This document shows positions 37,033 through 45,457 of a stretch of DNA of 64,000 bases, piece after piece. A program made the translations under genes and the position numbers. The notes under the pieces are model-generated. The model did no database searches. It was given only the letters and a program-made list of their open reading frames with translations, and was not told the DNA's origin. Source of the DNA: a virus; the IMG/VR virus record IMGVR_UViG_3300027733_000034, positions 62,001 to 126,000 of that record, one strand, 5' to 3'. Position 1 is the first letter of the stretch. Every line of letters starts with the position of its first letter.

Positions 37033-37722
37033 TTAATTGTTTTTAATCCCGTATTTTTGAATAAATCTTTGAGCACTGGTATTCCATTCTGGTGTATTCA
37101 TACTATCACCCAGTCCGTGATGTACTACTCTAATAGGCAACACTCCACATTTTACTTTTTTAGAATTACAATCTAGACAAAATGTGATATCATAATGATG
37201 GAATGTAAAATCCTCATCAAATTTGGCTCCTTTAGAAGTTGTTGCTTCTACATCTACAGCCAAAAATAATCCATCCATTACCAAGGCTCTTGAATTGGTG
37301 GGACCAAAAGAAGTTGTCCATACTCGATTTTCTGAAGTATGTGCCACTTCACCTACATGAGTAGACCAATCTGACATTAAATGCCATGCTGGTGGTTTGC
37401 TCAAATCTACAGTTGTTGCTCCAGCAAGTCCGGTAACATCATATGGAGAATTTAGAAGTTTTTCTACTAAAAAAACATCTTCTAATTCCACATCATCATG
37501 CACAAACAACAAAATATCATTTTTATGTTTGTCGTTGTATAAAAACTCATTATAAAGTTCAGGAAGACCTCTTTTGTTGTCTTTTACAACATAAAAATCA
37601 AATTCTTTGGTGCTTCTTAATATGTTTTGTTTTTCTAAGGATTTAAAAATAGGTTTTTGTTGCCATTCTTCTAATGTTTTTGCCTCCGTGGCAGAAACTA
37701 CATATACTCTTTTGTTCTTCAT
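37033..37722 (-). CDS. GT-A glycosyltransferase-like protein (Glyco_tranf_2_5 type)
   Basis: 229 aa. ILLFVHDDVELED near residue 70 supplies the DDV equivalent of the DxD metal site, VMDGLFLAVDVE near 148 and FTFHHYDITFCLD near 170 complete the pattern of the StrF/Glyco_tranf_2_5 group, including the acidic residue that usually acts as base. The acceptor is unknown. It overlaps the amidotransferase gene by ATGA, so it is translationally coupled to the deazaguanine genes, unlike the larger glycosyltransferase island at 49.6-59.6 kb. Confidence 0.75.
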   Translation of the reverse strand: MKNKRVYVVSATEAKTLEEWQQKPIFKSLEKQNILRSTKEFDFYVVKDNKRGLPELYNEFLYNDKHKNDILLFVHDDVELEDVFLVEKLLNSPYDVTGLAGATTVDLSKPPAWHLMSDWSTHVGEVAHTSENRVWTTSFGPTNSRALVMDGLFLAVDVEATTSKGAKFDEDFTFHHYDITFCLDCNSKKVKCGVLPIRVVHHGLGDSMNTPEWNTSAQRFIQKYGIKNN

Positions 37723-38357
37723 ATAAAATACGGGTTTGTGTAATTAAAATTGTTTATTTTTTTAAATTGATTACCTTTAAATTCAAAAATAATACCATCT
37801 TCTTCTACGTGATGAGAATCTTTAAATTGCGTAGAAGAAAAAGAATCTGAATTCATCCACAAAGAACTTCCAGCTTTAACAAGATATATGGTTTGATCCC
37901 AAACTATCCAACTAGTAAGTAATCCTTGATAGTTGGAATACGTTTCTACTATATTATAGGTCCTTATTAAATCATAAGGTATTAATTGAGTGTCTACCTC
38001 AAATCCTAAATTTTTATTAAGTTCTTCAAAATTTGTTATAATGCCATTATGAGCTACATAACAATTATCTTCTTTAAAGGGATGGGAAGTGTTTGCAGAC
38101 CAGTTAGTTTCTGTGCTATTGGTAGGAGCTCGTGAATGAAAAAGAAAATAATTGAACTCATTACGGCTTTGATTTTTTTTCCAAATTAAAGAATCTCTGT
38201 CTTTCTCTGTAAAAGGATTTTTTTGTTTGTATATAAAATTTGATCCTGTATTGGTATTTAATGCCAATAAACTAGATGAATAACTACCTCTAGGTAAATT
38301 AAGTTTGTAAAGATTAAAGGCTTTTTCTAGGTCTGAAGATCCTGCTATTCCACACAT
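37719..38357 (-). CDS. Class II glutamine amidotransferase (Gat-type)
   Basis: 212 aa Ntn-type amidotransferase. The catalytic Cys is residue 2 (MCGIAGSS) after Met removal. Other class II positions: HSRAPTNS at 74-81, SHPF at 91-94, VAHNGIITNFEEL at 101-113 and VDTQ at 121-124. It releases ammonia from glutamine but lacks a synthetase domain. The gene follows QueC by one base. Gat-QueC fusions are known from archaea and from phages that carry archaeosine in DNA, so here the two halves appear as adjacent genes. The product, amidated deazaguanine, is inferred. Confidence 0.8.
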   Translation of the reverse strand: MCGIAGSSDLEKAFNLYKLNLPRGSYSSSLLALNTNTGSNFIYKQKNPFTEKDRDSLIWKKNQSRNEFNYFLFHSRAPTNSTETNWSANTSHPFKEDNCYVAHNGIITNFEELNKNLGFEVDTQLIPYDLIRTYNIVETYSNYQGLLTSWIVWDQTIYLVKAGSSLWMNSDSFSSTQFKDSHHVEEDGIIFEFKGNQFKKINNFNYTNPYFI

Positions 38358-38358
38358 T

Positions 38359-39096
38359 TTATTTAATTTCTACACAATTATACTTCACCCAATCAATTTT
38401 TCTACTGTAATTAATTGGATCTATTAATTTTGCTTGAATAAATCCTGCTAAACGAGCTGAACAACTAGGACATTCACCACATGCTTGTAAGTGTTCTGTA
38501 TAACAGGTGCGAGTTTTAGTAAAGTCTACTCCCAATTCTACTCCGTATTCTATAATTTCTTTCTTGGTCTTTTCTATCAAAGGAGCTTCTATTTTAATTT
38601 GATTTCTCCTATTTAAAGACAAAATGGTATTTAATCTATTACGAAAACCCGGAGTACAATCCCAAAAACCCGATGTGTCATCTGCCTTCGCCGCTCCATA
38701 TAAAACTGTATCTGCATTACAACTCTCTGCCATTCCAACTGCTAATGATAAAAATATCATATTGCGATTAGGTACATAAGCATCATTTTGAGGATCTCCA
38801 ATCACCTCTTTCATTTTAGGGACCGCTATATCTGTCTGTGTCAAGGCTGATTTAAATCCAATACTTTTGAGAGGAACTTCTATTTTCTGGAATCCGATAG
38901 ATTTTTGTTCTTTATCAAAAAGAGAAACAATAGTATTTGAAGCAACCGCTATTTCTGTAGCATTACGTTGACCGTAATCTATTAAAAGAGCTGTTATTTT
39001 ATCATAATTTCTCATTGCATGATACAAAACCACGGTACTATCCATACCACCACTAAATAAAACTACACAAGATTTAGGAGAATTTGAAGTATCCAT
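38359..39096 (-). CDS. queC: 7-cyano-7-deazaguanine synthase QueC
   Basis: 245 aa from the ATG at 39096. ATP-dependent conversion of 7-carboxy-7-deazaguanine to preQ0. Visible: PP-loop FSGGMDST at 14-21, IDYGQRN at 39-45, VPNRNMIF at 108-115, and the zinc site Cys198, Cys206, Cys209, Cys212 (CGECPSC). All family positions I know are intact. First gene of a minus-strand operon with the amidotransferase, glycosyltransferase and DUF366, and divergent from a late-type gene. Together with QueE at 61.4 kb it supplies a deazaguanine for tRNA or, more likely in a phage, DNA. Confidence 0.95.
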   Translation of the reverse strand: MDTSNSPKSCVVLFSGGMDSTVVLYHAMRNYDKITALLIDYGQRNATEIAVASNTIVSLFDKEQKSIGFQKIEVPLKSIGFKSALTQTDIAVPKMKEVIGDPQNDAYVPNRNMIFLSLAVGMAESCNADTVLYGAAKADDTSGFWDCTPGFRNRLNTILSLNRRNQIKIEAPLIEKTKKEIIEYGVELGVDFTKTRTCYTEHLQACGECPSCSARLAGFIQAKLIDPINYSRKIDWVKYNCVEIK

Positions 39097-39098
39097 GT

Positions 39099-39106
39099 GA
39101 TAAATA
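39099..39106 (+). promoter_or_regulatory. Late promoter motif GATAAATA
   Basis: GATAAATA matches the late element TATAAATA at 7 of 8 positions and ends 8 bases before the ATG at 39115. It occupies the 18-base gap between the divergent queC gene and the plus-strand gene. Confidence 0.55.
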
Positions 39107-39114
39107 ATATTATA

Positions 39115-39693
39115 ATGAAAAAATCTGGTAAGACAACAATAAAAAAGAAAAACTCCGCTTCCAAGCAAAGAATTGGTGGAGAAGTCAAACGTATTCTTAA
39201 AGCCAATATTAAAGGAGAAGAATGTGGATGTGAAGAAGGATATATTCCATTTGCCAAAAGTTTTATTACATTTTTAGTCAAAGAAGCTGATGAAGCTCCT
39301 GTGGGAGATGCAAAAACTCCGGAACAATTCACTCCGGATCAAAATCAAAAAGATTTTGAAGGTTCATTGGAGCAGGGAACTGATGCTGGTAAATTTGATA
39401 CACAAGGAACAGATCCAGCTATTACTGCAAATGCTATTACTGCAGTTAAAGAATGGAGTGAAAAGTTGGCAGAATTTGCTAGTTTCATGAATAATCCAGA
39501 TAGCCAATCTTTGCACAAAATCCTAGCTGCAGAAGACAGACCCGGTTCCCTCCTGCGTGGAGTAACTCGCAAAGCATCTGATAGTATTACGCGTATTGCT
39601 GGAGAAATTGAAAAGTTAAAAGAAGTTCTTAACGGATTTATTATTATGGCTCCAAAGAAAGAACGAGATGCAGAACAGCTTAAAATGGGTTAG
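39115..39693 (+). CDS. Unknown protein, candidate internal virion protein
   Basis: 192 aa. The first 20 residues are Lys-rich (KKSGKTTIKKK). A FITFLVKEADEAPVGD stretch near residue 50 resembles a gp21 cleavage context. The middle is acidic and Gln/Thr-rich, and the C-terminal half is helical. The region ECGCEEGYIPF has two close cysteines. It is a lone plus-strand gene with a late motif in a minus-strand region, like the genes at 20829 and 22827. Function unknown. Confidence 0.6.
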   Translation: MKKSGKTTIKKKNSASKQRIGGEVKRILKANIKGEECGCEEGYIPFAKSFITFLVKEADEAPVGDAKTPEQFTPDQNQKDFEGSLEQGTDAGKFDTQGTDPAITANAITAVKEWSEKLAEFASFMNNPDSQSLHKILAAEDRPGSLLRGVTRKASDSITRIAGEIEKLKEVLNGFIIMAPKKERDAEQLKMG

Positions 39694-40658
39694 ATTTGAA
39701 ACAACGAATTTAAAATTAAATCATAAGGTATTTCGTCGATTCCTTCTTTTACAGCCCATTCATTGAAATCTTTAAATGGACTATCGGAAGGCCAGCGGAA
39801 TACCTTTTGTTTTTGCATTAATAGCCTATGTATCTTCTCCTTGGCTGCTTGATCTTTTTTAGGGTTATCCAATACCCAGATCTTTTCATGAAATGCAAAT
39901 TCACTGAGTTGTTTTTCTTGAGTATTTGTAAGATCCAATCCAGCCAAACATACCCCATTTTTAACAAACATGGAGTCTATAGGCCCTTCAAATATGAATA
40001 TATACTCTAAATTGGTATCTATTCGATCTATGCCAAAAACTGTTTTTTCATAACCAACTTTATTAAGGTATCGAGGATCAGAACCATCTAAAGCTCTTGT
40101 TTGATAAAACGGTATCTTTCCGTTTCTGTCATAAAACGGAATACAAAGTCTATTTTTATGAAAAAAATCTGTAAAACTAATATAAAAATTTTTACATTTA
40201 TTAATAGCAGTATTAATTCGTCTCTGTTCAATATATTCTAAAACTTTTATAAAATCTGAATTGCTTTTATAATAATCTTGCTGTTGTTTATCATTTAAAT
40301 TTATAGAATCAAATGGCAATGCGGGTTTTTCTTTACGCGTAACAGAAGCACTTCTGTTTACATCCAATTCAATTGAATTATCTCCGGTTTGAGCCTCTTG
40401 TTCAATTTCTTCCCTAGTAAGCCCGGAAGATAATTGTATGTAAGTGAAAGCATTCCAACTTTTACCATCTCCACAATGAAAACAATAAAAAGAGTTGGTT
40501 GAAGGATAGAAAAATAATCTTCTTTTCTTCAACCAACTCTTTCCTTCCCTACAAATATTGCAGGAAGCATTATAATTTCCGTCAAACTTTCTAAATGTAG
40601 GTTCCCCGGCGTATGTGTAAAATTTACTTAAAACATAATGTCCAGGTAACTGCTTCAT
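39690..40658 (-). CDS. 61: DNA primase gp61-like
   Basis: 322 aa (T4 gp61: 342 aa). N-terminal zinc site with Cys33, Cys36, Cys59 and Cys62 (CNIC and CFHC) and a TOPRIM-like part with YIFIFEGPIDSMFV near residue 215 and IWVLDNPKKD near 255. It makes RNA primers for lagging-strand synthesis with the gp41 helicase. It overlaps the convergent plus-strand gene by four bases at its 3' end. Confidence 0.88.
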   Translation of the reverse strand: MKQLPGHYVLSKFYTYAGEPTFRKFDGNYNASCNICREGKSWLKKRRLFFYPSTNSFYCFHCGDGKSWNAFTYIQLSSGLTREEIEQEAQTGDNSIELDVNRSASVTRKEKPALPFDSINLNDKQQQDYYKSNSDFIKVLEYIEQRRINTAINKCKNFYISFTDFFHKNRLCIPFYDRNGKIPFYQTRALDGSDPRYLNKVGYEKTVFGIDRIDTNLEYIFIFEGPIDSMFVKNGVCLAGLDLTNTQEKQLSEFAFHEKIWVLDNPKKDQAAKEKIHRLLMQKQKVFRWPSDSPFKDFNEWAVKEGIDEIPYDLILNSLFQI

Positions 40659-40685
40659 TTAAGAAGTATATCTGATATTTAAAAA

Positions 40686-41615
40686 TTACTCACGACTGTT
40701 TGATTTAAAAATATCTGAATAAGCTTTCATCATATCAAAATTCTCATATTGAGAACCGAATTCTGGTCGTTCTCCCCATTCTGAAGCGTATTTATTGATG
40801 GTATCTTCTGCTCCGTAGTCTCTTTCGTCACCTTCTCTGTCAAAGGTATCTACTTCTCCAGAACCTTCTCCTTCTTCTTGTTCTGGTTCTTTTTCTTCCA
40901 CAGCGACATAACCGTCTCCTTCTTTCTTCAATAATCCCTTAGAAGTTAATTCTTTTAATTTTGAAGTTATAAAACGTTCATCTTCTGCCTTATCGTCCTG
41001 TACAGCGGCTGCTCTGCCAGCTATATATTTGACAATTTCTTCTTCTGTGGACGGAGTTTCTCCACCATCTTTTACATACTCAAAGACTTTCTTGGTCCAA
41101 TAATCAGATAGAGGATCTTCTGGAATGTCCATTGAAGGTTTTGAAGATTTTTCTGGTTCCTCAGAAGGTTCTTCCAGTACTTCTTCATCCCCAGAAGATT
41201 CTTCATCAGGAACAATTTCAGGAACTTCATCAGATTCAAATTCTTCTGGTTGTTCACCTTTGCCATCAGTAATTTCAGATGGTTTCTCTGGTTGGTAACC
41301 AAAGTCATAAATGGCCTGACCCAAGGTGCGGGTCCAGTATTTGGCTGCTGTGCCACCAAATCCCTTACGCTTCAAAAAGGTGTCTAATAATCTTTGTATT
41401 TCAGAATAATCTAAAGTTCTATCTCCATTATCAGTAAGAAATTCCCCCAAAAATGTCAACATTTCTGCTCCGGTATATTTTCCGGCTTGGGTGACTTTTG
41501 CCCTCCCCACGAATGATGGAGTTTTGATAGGAGACTTAGGAATACCAACTGTACCTCTTTTAGGTGCAGCCATTTCTTCTAGATAATTTTCACAAAATGT
41601 ATTAAACAAACTCAT
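40686..41615 (-). CDS. Unknown acidic protein with capsid-targeting-like start
   Basis: 309 aa. Starts MSLFNTFCENYLEEMAAPKR, with an L-E-E site in the context of a gp21 cut, then KRGTVGIPKSPIKTP. Residues about 45-110 are compact and helical (EIQRLLDTFLKRKGFGG). Residues about 115-175 and 255-275 are strongly acidic. RFITSKLKELTSKGLLKKEG looks like a winged-helix fragment. A CATAAATA motif lies 6 bases before the start, implying late expression. A head-internal or DNA-binding role is inferred. Confidence 0.65.
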   Translation of the reverse strand: MSLFNTFCENYLEEMAAPKRGTVGIPKSPIKTPSFVGRAKVTQAGKYTGAEMLTFLGEFLTDNGDRTLDYSEIQRLLDTFLKRKGFGGTAAKYWTRTLGQAIYDFGYQPEKPSEITDGKGEQPEEFESDEVPEIVPDEESSGDEEVLEEPSEEPEKSSKPSMDIPEDPLSDYWTKKVFEYVKDGGETPSTEEEIVKYIAGRAAAVQDDKAEDERFITSKLKELTSKGLLKKEGDGYVAVEEKEPEQEEGEGSGEVDTFDREGDERDYGAEDTINKYASEWGERPEFGSQYENFDMMKAYSDIFKSNSRE

Positions 41616-41621
41616 ATATTT

Positions 41622-41629
41622 TATTTATG
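41622..41629 (-). promoter_or_regulatory. Late promoter motif CATAAATA
   Basis: CATAAATA on the minus strand ends 6 bases before the ATG at 41615. If transcription begins 5-7 bases after the motif as in T4, the mRNA starts at or next to the start codon. The motif overlaps the 3' end of the upstream kinase gene. Confidence 0.6.
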
Positions 41630-42263
41630 GTGTCCAGAGGTCTGAAATAAGACTTTCTTCTTCGCCATATATAGTTCCTTTTTCTGTAATATACATAGAT
41701 GTCAAGGCAATTCTCTGTTCTGGGCTACCATAAATTTCAATAAGAGCTGCTGAATCTCCTTTTGGAAAAATCCTGCCATCTCCTTGATGATAAGATTGTT
41801 GAAACACTTTAAAAATATTGTCAATTTCCTCTCTGTACACCGGATCTGTGTCTCGTACACCATCTTCTACAATTTTTACCGGGGATGTCTTAGAAATCGG
41901 TAAGAAAAAAACAATATCAAATAGCCTAAGAGTTTCTCTTACTAAAATTCTACTATTATCTAAAAATTTTTCAGATACCATTTCATTAAGATGTAACCAA
42001 GAAGAGTATGCAAGGTTGTCTAGAACACATCTATCAAATATAACATTATCAGATTTAGAATATTGAGTTGCTTGGTCAACTAAAAAATCTAAGATAAGTT
42101 GTTGTGATTCTTCTGTACCAAATTTATTAATTGAAATATTCTTTTCCTTGACCAGGTCTCTATATGTTTTTTCTGGAGAAGAAAACATAGGCCATTTAAC
42201 TAAAAAGTCCTTAATATAAGTGCTTTTACCAATACATTGAGTTCCTATTACAGCTATTTTCAT
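41625..42263 (-). CDS. P-loop kinase-like ATPase (AAA_28/NadR type)
   Basis: 212 aa. Walker A GTQCIGKST at residues 7-15, a DRCVLDNLAYSSWL segment near 97 typical of AAA_28/NadR-like kinases, and a RDTDPVYREEID lid-like stretch near 170. It resembles the 183-aa P-loop protein at 24290 in general plan, so the phage carries two members of this group. Substrate unknown. It lies one base downstream of the 87-aa unknown gene. Confidence 0.7.
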   Translation of the reverse strand: MKIAVIGTQCIGKSTYIKDFLVKWPMFSSPEKTYRDLVKEKNISINKFGTEESQQLILDFLVDQATQYSKSDNVIFDRCVLDNLAYSSWLHLNEMVSEKFLDNSRILVRETLRLFDIVFFLPISKTSPVKIVEDGVRDTDPVYREEIDNIFKVFQQSYHQGDGRIFPKGDSAALIEIYGSPEQRIALTSMYITEKGTIYGEEESLISDLWTP

Positions 42264-42527
42264 TTAATTAGTTTTTAAGATTTCTGGAAAAAATTTAATT
42301 ACCTCTGAAGTGGATTCTTCCCATTGTTTTTTAGTGTCTTCAAAAACAAAAATATTTTTTAAATAAACACTTTGATTTTGGTGTCTCAGAGAAAATGCTA
42401 ATCCTATCATTTTTTTCATATCTTCAGCATATCCTTCATGATTAGCATCAACACAACTAGTAAACAGTAAAGCTTCTAAAATTAACTGCAACTCTTCTTC
42501 CGTGACATTTATGGTTTTTTGAGACAT
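42264..42527 (-). CDS. Unknown small protein
   Basis: 87 aa, helical, with INVTEEELQLILEALLF at the N-terminus and acidic character. No family recognised. It sits directly before the P-loop kinase gene in the same direction. Confidence 0.55.
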   Translation of the reverse strand: MSQKTINVTEEELQLILEALLFTSCVDANHEGYAEDMKKMIGLAFSLRHQNQSVYLKNIFVFEDTKKQWEESTSEVIKFFPEILKTN

Positions 42528-42559
42528 GTCACATCATACCTTCTATAAATTAAAAATCA

Positions 42560-43291
42560 CTAAGAAATATCCACGGATAAGTCTCCGGTAGAATTTACTG
42601 CTATCATATCTGATAGTTCATCTTGAATCTTCCTAGCAGAATCTAACGCTAAAGTTAAATTACCTTCTTGACTTAAATCTAAATTAGTTAAATTATTTAA
42701 CTCTTCTGGAATTTTTTTCATTTTATCTCCGATAAATGGATCAAGTTTGGTGATATCCGCTGCTGGAGTCAGTAATGCTTTAACTATTAATTGTATTAAT
42801 AGGGGTCTAGAAGCAAAATTTAATTTACCAGTTAAGTCTTCTAGATTTACCTCTATATTAGACTTGTTACCTATTTTAACTAAAGAGGAAACTAGAGGAA
42901 TTATTTTTCGGCAATCCTCTTCGCTGGGCATTTCATCCTTATATCTGGATATTTCTGCAATTTTGTGGGAAATATCTTGAACTAACCCTGAATCTCCCTT
43001 TTCTTCTGCGCTGTCTTTAAAAGCTTCAACATCAACAAAAAAAGCCGCCACCGCTAACCTAGTCAATTCTATGGTAATATGTGCATCTTCTGGTGGAAGG
43101 GCTGAAGGAGTTGTTGTTTGTTGAGCTACTTGAGGAGGCACCTCGTTAACATCAGTTGGAGCTGGAGAAGTTGCTAGATCTTCACCAATAATTTGTTTTA
43201 ATAAATCATTGAATGAAGATTTCTTTAAAGAATTTTTTGATAAAAATAAATTCTCTTGTATTAATGATTCTAAAAATTTTTGGGAACGCAT
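42560..43291 (-). CDS. Unknown protein, candidate internal head protein
   Basis: 243 aa. N-terminus RSQKFLESLIQENLFLSKN contains an I-x-E gp21-type site, followed by Lys/Ser-rich sequence and a Pro/Thr/Gln linker (residues about 40-65). The rest is predicted all-helical, with repeated acidic patches. No enzyme motif. The 3' neighbour is the 87-aa gene after a 32-base gap. Confidence 0.58.
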   Translation of the reverse strand: MRSQKFLESLIQENLFLSKNSLKKSSFNDLLKQIIGEDLATSPAPTDVNEVPPQVAQQTTTPSALPPEDAHITIELTRLAVAAFFVDVEAFKDSAEEKGDSGLVQDISHKIAEISRYKDEMPSEEDCRKIIPLVSSLVKIGNKSNIEVNLEDLTGKLNFASRPLLIQLIVKALLTPAADITKLDPFIGDKMKKIPEELNNLTNLDLSQEGNLTLALDSARKIQDELSDMIAVNSTGDLSVDIS

Positions 43292-43299
43292 ACAATTAC

Positions 43300-43566
43300 T
43301 TATTGTACTTTAAGTTTTTCCATATAATGTTGACCATTTTCTTTCATCACTTCAAAAATTTTGTATACTTTTTCTACAAAATCTGGTTGAGCTTCATCAT
43401 CTATGTTAGACACATATCTATCTAGTATCAAATACATTAAAGCTGCAACCCAGACTGGATCAAAATCATGAGCATTTGTATCTTTAATGGCTGGAAGCCA
43501 TTCTTGATCTTTTTCAGAAAAAATGCGTATTACTTGGAATAAAACTTCTTGGTTATTTTCAATCAT
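43300..43566 (-). CDS. Unknown small protein
   Basis: 88 aa, acidic and helical (VWVAALMYLILDRYVSNIDD). It overlaps the end of the GT9-like gene by 8 bases. No function can be assigned. Confidence 0.55.
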   Translation of the reverse strand: MIENNQEVLFQVIRIFSEKDQEWLPAIKDTNAHDFDPVWVAALMYLILDRYVSNIDDEAQPDFVEKVYKIFEVMKENGQHYMEKLKVQ

Positions 43567-44449
43567 TGGAAAGGTAATTTAAAAATTCTTGTCTATCAAA
43601 AAGGTTATCCAGATCATCATATGGACATTCATATAATCTTCTGCCCACCCAATCATAATCTTCAAAGTATGAGTCCACCATATGCCTAAAAGAAGGTTTA
43701 GAGGATGGTTTAATATTAACATGACACAAATGTCCAAAGACATTTGGTGAATTTGCTATCCATCCTACAGCAGCTTTCTTATTAAAAGCAGCAGCTGCGT
43801 GTTGAATGACAGAATCAATCAATATTAATTTATCTGCTAAAAATGTGTAACAAAATAAATTGCGTAAATTGTCTGTTACTTGTGTAACATTTTCTAATTT
43901 GGGTTGATTCTCTCTGCGTACATGTAAAATTTTATTAAATTTGTCTTTAGAAGAATTAACTATATCTTGAGCTACAGAAATTGGTAAATCTCTAGCCCAA
44001 GAATAATCATAATCTTGATTATCACCCCCGCCATTAGATTGTATAAGCATAACTGGTCCCTGTTTATTAATTATCTTTGCCGCATTATACAATTCTCTCT
44101 GAGTCAAAAATATTTTTGGAATAAGAGTTACACTAGGAATATTAAAAGTATCACACCAAATGTCTATCAAATGTTTGGATTTATTGATAAAATCACCAGA
44201 ATTATAAGGATCATGTTTTAAAATAATAGAATCTTTATCTTTTACAAAATCATCATAAAAATATGCATACAAACCACTTTTATACACTCTGTAAATAGAA
44301 GTATTGTGTAAAAATACTTCTGGATATGGTGTAACTACTATTATTTTTCTATCAGGGTAAAAGTTTTTGATAGATTCAACCACAGCTGTAGCAAGTACAC
44401 TTTTACCAGCTCCACCATCTATATGAAAAATTACGTACTTGTTACTCAT
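43559..44449 (-). CDS. GT9-like glycosyltransferase (heptosyltransferase fold)
   Basis: 296 aa. The plan is GT-B: an N-terminal HIDGGAGKSVLATAVVESIK with a Gly-rich turn, an internal linker, and a C-terminal LILIDSVIQHAAAAFNKKAA near residue 210, the donor-side signature of the ADP-heptose:LPS heptosyltransferase (GT9) family. Donor and acceptor are unknown. It stands apart from the larger glycosyltransferase island and lies in a minus-strand operon of small unknown genes. Confidence 0.75.
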   Translation of the reverse strand: MSNKYVIFHIDGGAGKSVLATAVVESIKNFYPDRKIIVVTPYPEVFLHNTSIYRVYKSGLYAYFYDDFVKDKDSIILKHDPYNSGDFINKSKHLIDIWCDTFNIPSVTLIPKIFLTQRELYNAAKIINKQGPVMLIQSNGGGDNQDYDYSWARDLPISVAQDIVNSSKDKFNKILHVRRENQPKLENVTQVTDNLRNLFCYTFLADKLILIDSVIQHAAAAFNKKAAVGWIANSPNVFGHLCHVNIKPSSKPSFRHMVDSYFEDYDWVGRRLYECPYDDLDNLFDRQEFLNYLSND

Positions 44450-44927
44450 TTTGTGTTATTTTAAGAAGTTTAATGACAAATTCAACTTCTTCACCGGTAG
44501 AATTTGAACAATGTAAATTTTTATACATAATATTAGAAGTATTAAAATTTAAATCATCTGATATTTTGTGAAAATATTTTTTTCCCATTAATTTTAAAAA
44601 AATTTTATTTATATGTTTGATTAAAATATCTTTATCTTCTATAAGGTTTAATAAATTACTATCTATTATAAAATCTTTTTGTAAGGTAAAAATTTTTATG
44701 TTTAACTGTTTAAAAATAATTGTAATATCATTAATAATAGAAGAAATTTCTTTTTCAACAAAATATTTAAAATATTTTTCCTTTCCAGTAATTTTTTTAT
44801 TCTTTAAAAGATCCCATTCTTGTAAATTTTTAAATATTTTAAATAAAAATTCATTACCAAATTTGTAAAAAGGAAAAATTATAACTCTTTGTGGAAGAAA
44901 GACTATTAATGATTCCTTTACCGTCAT
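44442..44927 (-). CDS. Unknown AT-rich, Lys/Ile-rich protein
   Basis: 161 aa, no recognised family. Strongly biased to Lys, Ile, Phe and Asn, as expected from its very AT-rich DNA. Helical with LIEDKDILIKHINKIFLKL. It overlaps the GT9-like start by 8 bases and shares a base with the next upstream stop. Confidence 0.55.
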   Translation of the reverse strand: MTVKESLIVFLPQRVIIFPFYKFGNEFLFKIFKNLQEWDLLKNKKITGKEKYFKYFVEKEISSIINDITIIFKQLNIKIFTLQKDFIIDSNLLNLIEDKDILIKHINKIFLKLMGKKYFHKISDDLNFNTSNIMYKNLHCSNSTGEEVEFVIKLLKITQNE

Positions 44928-45457
44928 TACTCTATTATAGCGTCAATTATAGCTTCCTCAACCATTTCTGGGGGTAAAATTAAAGAAGCTTCTTTTATAA
45001 GGTCTTCTACCTGTTCTAGTTTAACTTGTAAATTTTTCTTAAAATTATAAGATTCTAAGAAATTTTCTTTTGTTTTTTCTTTTATATTAGAAGATTCTTG
45101 TAAAATTAAAGTTTCTAACAAGGGTTCGCAGCTATGTGATATGATTCCCACTAATCTTTTGTAAAATCTATCTAACGGAGATTTATAACCTTCTTTTGTA
45201 GTCGGTTCTTTAATTTTGCTTATTAAATAATTTAACAACACAGTACTTTCTGCCTGGGTGCTGGTTTTATTTAAAAATTCCGGACCTCTTACATGTATTG
45301 ATCCGTATGGATTATAAATACATCCACCTCCTAAAGATGTATTTCCGCAGTACATACATCCAGTAGGGGTCATATGTACGTGAGTATGTGTAGGTGAATA
45401 CAAGCAACCCAAACCAAAATATTCTGATTCACAGTAAATGCAATGAGATTTATACAT
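44927..45457 (-). CDS. Protein with two tandem Cys/His metal-binding modules
   Basis: 176 aa. Residues 6-28 (CIYCESEYFGLGCLYSP, then HTHVH) and 34-56 (CMYCGNTSLGGGCIYNP, then IHVRG) are duplicated units of the form CxYC-x(5-8)-GC(L/I)Y(S/N)P-x(5)-H. Each could bind one zinc ion. The C-terminal 110 residues are helical and acidic. I recall similar Cys/His units in uncharacterised T4-like phage proteins but no function. It overlaps the GIY-YIG gene by 8 bases. Confidence 0.7.
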   Translation of the reverse strand: MYKSHCIYCESEYFGLGCLYSPTHTHVHMTPTGCMYCGNTSLGGGCIYNPYGSIHVRGPEFLNKTSTQAESTVLLNYLISKIKEPTTKEGYKSPLDRFYKRLVGIISHSCEPLLETLILQESSNIKEKTKENFLESYNFKKNLQVKLEQVEDLIKEASLILPPEMVEEAIIDAIIE

